A stretch of 33,342 nucleotides of DNA, from contig SHXN01000006.1 of the NCBI GenBank assembly GCA_009693305.1, positions 1 through 33,342 of the forward strand, written 5' to 3'. This document shows positions 26,676 through 33,342 of the stretch, piece after piece. The notes under the pieces are model-generated. The model was not told the origin of the DNA. It did no database searches and saw only the letters and a program-made list of their open reading frames with translations. Numbering within the stretch: position 1 is the first letter of the stretch; every line of letters begins with the position of its first letter. This DNA comes from Limnohabitans sp. (GTDB taxonomy: Bacteria > Pseudomonadota > Gammaproteobacteria > Burkholderiales > Burkholderiaceae_C). The position numbers and the translations under genes are program-made.

Positions 26676-28202
26676 ATGCAATCATTCATTCGACTTCACA
26701 CCGCCGATGATGTGGTCATTGCTCGCACGCAACTCATGAGTGGGACGAGCGTTGAAAACATCGCCGTCAAAGGCCTCATTCCACCCGGACACAAAATAGC
26801 CACGCGCGCAATTGCAGCGGGGCAACCCGTTCGTCGCTACAACCAAATCATAGGCTTTGCGAGTCAAGCAATTGCGCTCGGTGAACACGTACATATTCAC
26901 AACCTCAATATGGGCCCCGATAAAGGTGACTTTGATCGCGACTATGCGTTTTGTGCCGATATCAAACCCGCACCAGCAAAAAAACAAGCAAGCTTTGATG
27001 GCATTGTTCGCGCCGACAGGCGTGTAGCCACGCGCAACTATGTGGGCATTTTGTCGAGCGTCAATTGCTCTGCAACGGCCGCGCGTGCCGTTGCCGATTA
27101 TTTTTCTCGCACCACCAATCCATCTGCACTGGCAGATTTTCCAAATGTGGATGGCGTTGTTGCGCTCACGCATGGTTTGGGTTGCGGTATGGACACCGAT
27201 GGCGTAGGCATTCAAGTATTGGAACGCACATTGGCGGGTTATGCAACGCATCCCAACTTTGCAGCAGCATTGGTGGTGGGTCTGGGTTGTGAGGCTAATC
27301 AAATTAATGCATGGCTTGCGCACAGCGGATTAAAAGAGGGCAGCACCTTGCAAACCTTCAACATTCAAGACACGGGTGGTACTGCAAAAACAGTGGCCAA
27401 AGGAATTGCATTGGTCAAACAAATGCTGCCCCACGCCAATGCCATCAAACGCGTGCCCTGCAGCGTTGAACACATCATGGTGGGATTGCAATGCGGCGGC
27501 TCCGATGGTTATTCGGGCATCAGTGCCAATCCTGCATTGGGTCATGCGGTTGATTTGTTAGTGGCGCACGGTGGCACTGCGATTTTGAGTGAGACACCCG
27601 AAATTTATGGCGCTGAACATTTATTAACGCGTCGCGCGGTCAACAGGGAGGTTGGACAAAAATTAGTGCAACGCATCAAATGGTGGGAGAACTACACGCG
27701 AATCAATCAAGGTGAGATGAACAACAACCCCTCTCCTGGCAACAAAGCAGGCGGCCTCACCACCATTCTTGAAAAATCTTTGGGCGCGGTGGCCAAAGGC
27801 GGAACAACCAATTTAGAAGCCGTTTATGAATACGCAGAAAAAGTTAATGCGCACGGTTTTGTTTATATGGACACGCCAGGTTATGACCCTGTAAGCGCCA
27901 CAGGACAAGTGGCGGGTGGCGCCAATGTGATTTGCTTCACCACAGGACGTGGTTCTGCTTATGGATGTGCCCCAACTCCTTCACTCAAACTTTCCACTAA
28001 TTCTGCATTGTGGAATAAGCAACAAGACGACATCGATATCAATTGCGGGGATATTGTGGAAGGCAACTCCAGCATCGAGAAAAAAGGCCAAGAGATTTTT
28101 CAACACATCTTGGATTGTGCATCTGGCAAATACAGCAAAAGTGAATTGCACGGTTATGGTCAAAACGAATTTGTGCCTTGGCAACTTGGCGCGGTCATGT
28201 AA
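26676..28202 (+). CDS. UxaA-family sugar-acid dehydratase (altronate/galactarate type)
   Basis: A 508-residue dehydratase of the UxaA/GarD family, iron-dependent enzymes that dehydrate D-altronate or galactarate to a 2-keto-3-deoxy acid. The N-terminal SAF-type domain is visible (DDVVIARTQLMSGTSVENI, GLIPPGHKIATRAIAAGQPV), then the catalytic UxaA_C domain with SSVNCSATAARAVADYF, LTHGLGCGMDTDG, VGLGCEANQI, GLQCGGSDGYSGISANPALG and INCGDIVEG. Full length and intact. The gene starts 17 bp after dctM. Altronate dehydratase is favoured because a UxuB/UxaB-like reductase gene is two genes downstream; galactarate cannot be excluded. Confidence 0.9.
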   Translation: MQSFIRLHTADDVVIARTQLMSGTSVENIAVKGLIPPGHKIATRAIAAGQPVRRYNQIIGFASQAIALGEHVHIHNLNMGPDKGDFDRDYAFCADIKPAPAKKQASFDGIVRADRRVATRNYVGILSSVNCSATAARAVADYFSRTTNPSALADFPNVDGVVALTHGLGCGMDTDGVGIQVLERTLAGYATHPNFAAALVVGLGCEANQINAWLAHSGLKEGSTLQTFNIQDTGGTAKTVAKGIALVKQMLPHANAIKRVPCSVEHIMVGLQCGGSDGYSGISANPALGHAVDLLVAHGGTAILSETPEIYGAEHLLTRRAVNREVGQKLVQRIKWWENYTRINQGEMNNNPSPGNKAGGLTTILEKSLGAVAKGGTTNLEAVYEYAEKVNAHGFVYMDTPGYDPVSATGQVAGGANVICFTTGRGSAYGCAPTPSLKLSTNSALWNKQQDDIDINCGDIVEGNSSIEKKGQEIFQHILDCASGKYSKSELHGYGQNEFVPWQLGAVM

Positions 28203-28215
28203 TTTTTAATTTTTT

Positions 28216-29283
28216 ATGTCACACATCATTTCATCGTCAGAACTAGAACAACGCGTTGCCCATCTGTTTTCTTCTGTAGGAGCAACAAAACCCATCGCAC
28301 AACAAGTGGCTCCCATTTTGGTATTGGCCAACTTAAGCGGTCACGATTCGCATGGGGTGGGCATGGCGCCTCGTTATGTTGATGCCATCTTAGAAGGCAA
28401 TTTAAAACTCTCTGCATCAACGCTCATCAAGGTGGATAACGGCATGTTGTTGGGTTTAGATGGTGACACGGGTTTTGGTCAAATCCTGGGCGTGCAAGCC
28501 ATGAGTATCGCGTTCGAGCGCGTTAAACAACACGGTGCTTATATTTTTACGTTGGCGCGATCACATCACTTGGGTCGCATTGGTCATTTTGCTGAAATGG
28601 CTGTGGCACGCGGTTGGATCTCGATTCATTTTGTCAATGTGTTATCCAGACCCAACGTTGCACCCTTTGGTGGTTCTGATGGCCGCTATGGCACCAACCC
28701 TTGTTGTATTGGCATTCCCATTGGGGTGGATGAACAAAAACGCGAGCCTTTTGTTCTCGACTTTACAACAAGTCGCGTAGCACAAGGCAAGATGCGCGTG
28801 GCATACAACAAAGGTGAACGTGTAAGCCCCGGCATTTTGATTGATGGTGACGGCAACCCCACCACCGACCCTGGCGTGGTGGTCGTGCCTCAACCCAATA
28901 GACGCGCAGGCGCGCTTATGCCGTTTGGGGAATACAAAGGCTTTGGTCTTGCATTGGTCTGCGAACTCTTAGGTGGCGCATTGAGTGGTGGCGGCACATG
29001 GCACAAAGAATACGACGGTCGACGCGCGGTTCTCAACAACATGCTCACCATCGTGATCGATCCAAAAAAATTAGGCAGTGGTGTTGTGTTTGCGTCGGAG
29101 ACCCTAGAATTTTTAGACTGGCTCAAAAAGAGTCCAACTGCATCTGGCTCTAACGGTGTTCTACTCGCAGGCGAACCCGAGAGAAAAGCCAGAGCCAATC
29201 GTGACAAAAACGGCATCACAATCGACGACGCCACATGGCAAGAATTGGTTGACTGCGGCACCAAAATCAAATCAGCTTTTTAA
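28216..29283 (+). CDS. Ldh_2-family (malate/L-lactate dehydrogenase-like) oxidoreductase
   Basis: A 355-residue NAD(P)-dependent dehydrogenase of the Ldh_2 family, distinct in fold from classical lactate dehydrogenases. Landmarks are ANLSGHDSHGVGMAPRYV (His region), RSHHLGRIGHFAEMAVARGW, NVAPFGGSDGRYGTNPCCIGIP, FVLDFTTSRVAQGKMRVA and MPFGEYKGFGLALVCELLGGA. Family members reduce 2-keto acids, diketogulonate or related substrates. In this operon it may handle a keto sugar-acid intermediate. It begins 13 bp after the UxaA gene and ends 6 bp before the UxuB-like gene. Intact. Confidence 0.88.
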   Translation: MSHIISSSELEQRVAHLFSSVGATKPIAQQVAPILVLANLSGHDSHGVGMAPRYVDAILEGNLKLSASTLIKVDNGMLLGLDGDTGFGQILGVQAMSIAFERVKQHGAYIFTLARSHHLGRIGHFAEMAVARGWISIHFVNVLSRPNVAPFGGSDGRYGTNPCCIGIPIGVDEQKREPFVLDFTTSRVAQGKMRVAYNKGERVSPGILIDGDGNPTTDPGVVVVPQPNRRAGALMPFGEYKGFGLALVCELLGGALSGGGTWHKEYDGRRAVLNNMLTIVIDPKKLGSGVVFASETLEFLDWLKKSPTASGSNGVLLAGEPERKARANRDKNGITIDDATWQELVDCGTKIKSAF

Positions 29284-29289
29284 GTTTTA

Positions 29290-30621
29290 ATGTCTGTTAT
29301 ACCAACAGGTGTTGTGCATTTAGGCTTAGGTGCCTTTCATCGCGCATATCAAGCATGGGTTTTTGATCAACTCATCAAGCAAGGCGATTCGCGTTGGAGC
29401 GTATTCGGTGTTGCCATCAACAACCCCAATACGGTGAATGCATTGCACGCACAAAACCATCGCTACAGCGTTCAAATTTCTGATGGATACAAGCCAACAT
29501 TTCAATGGATCCATGCGATTGGCAACAGTTGCGTTGCAGCGACTCATCGACAACAAGTCATTGATGCGATTGCGTCACCGCACAAGCGCTGGTTAACACT
29601 CACCATTACAGAAAAAGGTTACACACCCACCATTGCTCAATTGATTGTGGATGGCTTGGCCTTGCGTCAGCAATTATCTTTATCTGGATTAACCATTGCA
29701 TCGTGCGACAACTTAAGCGGCAACGGTACGCAATTAAAAAATTTGTGTTCGGTTCAAGCCGAACAACAAAATACAAAACTCACCCAATGGATTTACACGC
29801 AGTGTGCGTTCCCCAGCAGCATAGTCGATCGCATTGTGCCTCAAGCCACCGATTTGTGACGCGCGCAAGCAGAGCTGGCATTGGGCGAGAGCGATCAAGC
29901 AGCCATTGCTACCGAGCCCTTTTGGGAATGGGTTATTGAACATCGTTTTGTTGATATGAACGACGCTATTGTTTTAAAAAGCGTGGGAGTTCAAGTCGTC
30001 GATGACGTCGCACCTTTTGAAAACGCCAAATTGCGAATGCTCAACGCCACACACACGGCACTGGCAGCCATGGGCGCAGTTCTAGGATTGACAGCGATGA
30101 ATGACTGCGTAGCTTCTCAACCCTTGCGTGATTTTGGATACGCATTAATGACACACGAAGTGATGCCTCTATTGTCACGCCCACGTCTTGACACCTACCG
30201 CGATCATTTATCGCAACGCTTTGCCAATCCTTCACTACAACACAAAGCGCTTCAAATTTGCAACGACAGTTCACAAAAGATTCCATTGCGTTGGGTTCCA
30301 AGCATTGAAAAGCGCATACAGTCGCAACAATCATTTCAATGCTTTGCATTTGCAGCCGCTGCATGGATGCGTTTTTTAGAAGGGCTCACGCAAGATCACA
30401 TTGCCTATGCATGGTCAGACACGATGCGCGAACAGTTACAAGCAATTGCACAACAACACGCCAACAACAGCAATGACTGCACTGCATCTCTCTTAAGTAT
30501 CCAAAGCATTTGGGGATCACATTTGCCCCATCACACGCCTTGGCTATCTGCCGTCGCACAACATCACCAATGCATTCAACAACTCGGCTTGCTTCAAGCC
30601 TTGCAGGAGACCTTGTCATGA
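29290..30621 (+). pseudogene. Mannitol dehydrogenase-family (UxuB/UxaB-like) reductase, single in-frame TGA
   Basis: A long-chain polyol/hexuronate dehydrogenase interrupted by one TGA (29857-29859) between IVPQATDL and RAQAELALGE; the frame is otherwise continuous for 443 residues. It shows HLGLGAFHRAYQAWV at the N-terminus, TITEKGY, EPFWEWVIEHRFV, and the catalytic Lys-x4-Asn-x2-His in NAKLRMLNATHTALAAMG. Family members interconvert tagaturonate/altronate or fructuronate/mannonate, which fits the UxaA dehydratase in the same operon. The gene is a little shorter than E. coli UxuB. Its stop overlaps the next start by four bases (ATGA). One point mutation separates it from function, so the loss may be recent. 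Confidence 0.85.
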
Positions 30622-31865
30622 AACAACCCCGTATCACCGACATACGCGCCACCACCGTCACCGTTCCACTTCACGCACCCCTGCGTCATTCCAACGGTGC
30701 GCATTGGGGCCGCTTTGTTCGCACCATCATCGAAGTTGATACCGACGTGGGCATTACTGGTTTGGGCGAAATGGGCGGCGGAGGCGAGAGTGCAGAGATG
30801 GCTTTTCGTCAACTCAAAACTTATTTGGTAGGACACAACCCGTTTGAACTCGAAGCCATGCGATTCAAAATTTGTAATCCCACAGCGAGTCTATATAACA
30901 ACCGCACACAACTGCACGCCGCACTCGAATTTGCTTGTATTGACATCATCGGTAAATTTTTAAATGTGCCCGCATGCGATTTGCTTGGGGGCAAAGTAAG
31001 AGATCGCGTGCCATTCGCCAGTTATTTATTTTTCACATACCCGAATGAAAAAACAGGTGTAGGCGGCATCACCACTGCCGACGATTTGTCGCAAGAGGCC
31101 ATCAAACTGAAAACGCAATATGGCTTTACTTCCCACAAACTCAAAGGTGGCGTGTTTCATCCCGACTATGAACTCGAAGCGTTTCGAGCCATGGCGCATG
31201 CGGTTGGGCATGACAGCGTGCGCTACGACCCCAATGCTGCATTGAGTGTCGAGGCCGCCATTCGCTTTGGTCAAGCGATTGAAGATCTCAACAATGATTA
31301 TTTGGAAGACCCCACATGGGGCTTGAACGGCATGCGTCGCGTCCGCGAAAAAGTGCGCATTCCCTTGGCCACCAACACAGTGGTGATTAATTTTGAACAA
31401 CTCGCCACCAACGTGCGCGACCCTGCTGTTGATGTGATTTTGTTAGACACTACGTTTTGGGGTGGCATACGATCATGCATCAAGGCCGCGGGCGTGTGCG
31501 AAACTTTTCAAACGGGCATCGCCGTGCATTCATCGGGCGAACTCGGTATTCAACTCGCCACCATGTTGCACATGGGCGCAGTCGTTCCTAATTTAAGTTT
31601 CAAAGCCGATGCCCACTATCATCATTTGGTGGATGATGTGATTGAAGGCGACCTCATGCCCTATCAAAACGGCTCAATTGCAGTGCCCACAGGCCCGGGT
31701 CTTGGTGTGTCCCTCAATCGCGACAAATTAAAACAATACGCAGAACTTTATCAATCGTTGGGCGGGTATCCGTATGACCGCGACCCAGGGCGTCCCGATT
31801 GGTTTGCATTGGTGCCCAACGAAACATGGGCCGATCCGCGCGAGACTGGTTATCTTAAAAAATAA
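30618..31865 (+). CDS. Glucarate dehydratase-like enolase-superfamily protein
   Basis: A 415-residue enolase-superfamily enzyme. The active site can be read off: HKLKGG with Lys174-x-Lys176, YDPNA with Asp204, LEDP with Glu230, ATNT with Asn253 as third metal ligand, and HSSGE with His304. The Asn in place of the usual second Glu is the mark of the glucarate dehydratase subgroup. Such enzymes dehydrate D-glucarate, L-idarate or related acids to a 2-keto-3-deoxy acid. I chose the ATG at 30618, which overlaps the upstream stop and has AGGAGA before it, over the ORF-track start at 30510. It is the last gene of the plus arm and is intact. Substrate is uncertain because many subgroup members are not glucarate-specific. 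Confidence 0.88.
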   Translation: MKQPRITDIRATTVTVPLHAPLRHSNGAHWGRFVRTIIEVDTDVGITGLGEMGGGGESAEMAFRQLKTYLVGHNPFELEAMRFKICNPTASLYNNRTQLHAALEFACIDIIGKFLNVPACDLLGGKVRDRVPFASYLFFTYPNEKTGVGGITTADDLSQEAIKLKTQYGFTSHKLKGGVFHPDYELEAFRAMAHAVGHDSVRYDPNAALSVEAAIRFGQAIEDLNNDYLEDPTWGLNGMRRVREKVRIPLATNTVVINFEQLATNVRDPAVDVILLDTTFWGGIRSCIKAAGVCETFQTGIAVHSSGELGIQLATMLHMGAVVPNLSFKADAHYHHLVDDVIEGDLMPYQNGSIAVPTGPGLGVSLNRDKLKQYAELYQSLGGYPYDRDPGRPDWFALVPNETWADPRETGYLKK

Positions 31866-31872
31866 AAAAATC

Positions 31873-32490
31873 TCACATCAAAATTGACAAGCTCTCATCG
31901 AGTTGTTCAATGGATGCGCGCTTAAAGCCCGAGCGAACAAATCGTTGCAAACGTCCCTGCGTAAAACAAATCAATACAGAGGACAACACATTGGCGTCGA
32001 CAGTGGGAGTTGTTGATTGACGTTGTGAGGCCGCTTCTTTTACCACTTGACGCAAAATCGACTCGATGCGCTCAAATAACTGGTTCACGCGTTGTTGCAA
32101 ACGCGCGTTTTCAAACACCAAGGCGTCGCCCACCATCACACGCGCCATACCCCGATTTTTTTCAGCAAACTGCAAAATCACGGTGAGGATTTGTTTGGCT
32201 TTTTGTGTGCCTTCACCCTCACGCGCAGAAATTTGATTGATGAGCGCGAACAAACTTTGTTCAATGAATTCAATCAATCCTTCAAACATTTGTGCTTTGC
32301 TTGCAAAGTGCCGATACAACGCGGCCTCACTCACCACCAACTCAGCGGCCAATGCCGCTGTGGTGATGCGGTCTGCCCTAGGCTTCTCGAGCATCGTAGC
32401 CAAGGTTTGCAAAATTTGAGTGCGCCTCTCCCCAGGCTTGGGACGCCTGCGTGTCGCCAAAGACGAATCCTCATGGTGCGCGTCATCCAT
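31873..32490 (-). CDS. slmA: Nucleoid occlusion factor SlmA (TetR family)
   Basis: A 205-residue TetR-fold DNA-binding protein. In Enterobacteria SlmA binds specific chromosomal sites and blocks FtsZ assembly over the nucleoid. The helix-turn-helix is clear (ITTAALAAELVVSEAALYRHFASKAQMFEGL, about residues 41-72), preceded by the basic RRRPKPGERRTQILQTLATM. The C-terminal region (NRGMARVMVGDALVFENARLQQRVNQLFERIE) matches SlmA rather than drug-responsive TetR proteins. It lies 23 bp downstream of argB on the same strand and converges with the glucarate dehydratase-like gene, 7 bp apart. Confidence 0.92.
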   Translation of the reverse strand: MDDAHHEDSSLATRRRPKPGERRTQILQTLATMLEKPRADRITTAALAAELVVSEAALYRHFASKAQMFEGLIEFIEQSLFALINQISAREGEGTQKAKQILTVILQFAEKNRGMARVMVGDALVFENARLQQRVNQLFERIESILRQVVKEAASQRQSTTPTVDANVLSSVLICFTQGRLQRFVRSGFKRASIEQLDESLSILM

Positions 32491-32513
32491 CTTACAACTC
32501 CTAGAAGAAATAT

Positions 32514-33342
32514 TTAATGAGAACGAATCATGGTGCCAAATGCTTGATCTGTCAAAATTTCGAGCAGTAAAGCATGCGGCACTCTGCCATCAATAATATG
32601 CACTGAATTCACGCCGCTTTTGGCCGCGTCCAAGGCACCACTGATTTTAGGCAACATACCCCCACTGATCGTGCCATCTTCAAATAATTCGTCAATACGG
32701 CGAGCACTTAGATCGGTCAATAATTGACCGTTTTTATCCAAAACACCCGTGGTATTGGTTAATAATACCAGTTTTTCGGCTTTTAAGACCGTGGCTAGTT
32801 TAGCCGCCACCACATCGGCGTTGATATTATAGGCCTCGTTTTCTTCGCCAAATCCAATCGGACTGATGACGGGTATAAACGCATCGTCTTGCAAGGCTTT
32901 AACGACGCTGGGGTCAATGCTCACGATGTCGCCGACCAGTCCCACGTCATATTCCACCGAAGGGTCTTTGTTATCGATCATACGCAGTTTGCGCGCACGA
33001 ATCATCCCGCCATCTCGCCCAGTCAGCCCAACGGCTTTGCCTCCCGCTTGATTGATGAGTCCGACGATGTCTTGCTGAACTTCGCCAGCCAAGACCCACT
33101 CCACCACCTCCATGGTTTCTGCGTCTGTCACTCGCATACCCTGAATAAACTCGCCTTTTTTGCCAAGGCGGTTGAGGGCTGTTTCAATTTGTGGCCCGCC
33201 TCCATGGACGACCACAGGGTTCATGCCCACGAGCTTGAGTAAAACCACGTCGGCCGCAAAGTCCGCTTGAAGAGCGGGGTCGGTCATGACCTTGCCACCA
33301 TACTTAATGACCAATGTTTTGCCGTGAAACTTGCGTATGTAG
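32514..33342 (-). CDS. argB: Acetylglutamate kinase (partial, runs off right edge)
   Basis: The enzyme phosphorylates N-acetyl-L-glutamate in arginine synthesis. The ORF track opens at a TTG (33314), but the frame continues upstream to the window edge as [16 protein letters not shown], so the real start lies outside. Amino-acid kinase landmarks are [67 protein letters not shown] and [18 protein letters not shown]. The C-terminus is complete. Roughly the first 20 residues are missing. slmA follows 23 bp downstream. Confidence 0.97.
   Translation of the reverse strand, partial: YIRKFHGKTLVIKYGGKVMTDPALQADFAADVVLLKLVGMNPVVVHGGGPQIETALNRLGKKGEFIQGMRVTDAETMEVVEWVLAGEVQQDIVGLINQAGGKAVGLTGRDGGMIRARKLRMIDNKDPSVEYDVGLVGDIVSIDPSVVKALQDDAFIPVISPIGFGEENEAYNINADVVAAKLATVLKAEKLVLLTNTTGVLDKNGQLLTDLSARRIDELFEDGTISGGMLPKISGALDAAKSGVNSVHIIDGRVPHALLLEILTDQAFGTMIRSH

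Noticed and set aside
4982-29859. Possible stop-codon reassignment or programmed readthrough, given several in-frame stops
   Set aside because: The interrupting stops include TAA, TAG and TGA, occur only in accessory genes that mostly also have frameshifts or sit in decaying loci, and the core genes use no internal stops.
85-31865. Sequencing error as the sole cause of all frameshifts
   Set aside because: Three frameshifts are at A-runs and could be errors, but others are one-base changes outside homopolymers, short deletions, or point nonsense codons, and long genes such as the two RND pumps are intact. Individual A-run cases remain open.
1-33342. CRISPR arrays, rRNA or tRNA genes, prophage or integrase genes
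   Set aside because: No regularly spaced direct repeats, no tRNA T-arm-like signature in a cloverleaf context, and no recombinase ORF were seen on reading the window.

Overview
The window looks like chromosome from a low-to-moderate GC betaproteobacterium, most likely order Burkholderiales. This rests on the gene content and order: argB next to slmA; a midA / pteridine-reductase-like SDR / folB / ttcA neighbourhood; an MdtABC-type RND pump with a NodT-type outer-membrane factor; and FbpA/AfuB-type iron ABC genes. Genus cannot be fixed from the sequence alone. Housekeeping genes read through cleanly, while several accessory genes carry frameshifts and nonsense codons. That pattern suggests selective accessory gene loss rather than poor sequence.

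Layout, left to right. (1) 85-2653, minus strand: a decayed iron(III)-type ABC transporter (binding protein and permease), with multiple lesions. (2) 2807-4950, plus: an NDUFA9-like NAD(P)-binding protein and a CCA-adding enzyme. (3) 4925-5263, minus: a BrnA-like antitoxin relic with two in-frame stops. (4) 5349-15754, minus, tightly packed: midA, a DUF2905 membrane protein, then a complete tripartite efflux system (adaptor, two RND pumps, outer-membrane lipoprotein). (5) 15819-18265, plus: a pteridine-reductase-like SDR, two tandem and divergent folB-type aldolase genes, and ttcA. (6) 18298-19139: a roughly 840-bp unit bounded by inverted copies of a structured repeat, with a broken HEPN-like gene inside. 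(7) 19181-30621 and on to 31865: a divergent sugar-acid catabolism locus. (8) 31873-33342, minus: slmA and the partial argB.

The sugar-acid locus is built around a divergent control region (22688-22847) that holds a good candidate operator. The minus arm (enolase-superfamily dehydratase, two SDRs, an FAH-family hydrolase) resembles the non-phosphorylative L-fuconate / L-rhamnonate type route: dehydration, oxidation, then hydrolytic cleavage. The plus arm encodes a FadR/GntR-type regulator, a TRAP transporter (DctP, Q, M), a UxaA-family dehydratase, an Ldh_2-family dehydrogenase, a mannitol-dehydrogenase-family (UxuB-like) enzyme and a glucarate-dehydratase-like enolase. The regulator, the solute-binding protein, the first dehydratase, one SDR and the UxuB-like gene are all interrupted. 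The locus therefore appears to be failing as a pathway while several of its enzymes remain intact.

The least explained element is the inverted-repeat unit at 18298-19139. Its two ends share a conserved core but have different, internally complementary stem arms. No CRISPR array, rRNA or tRNA was recognised.
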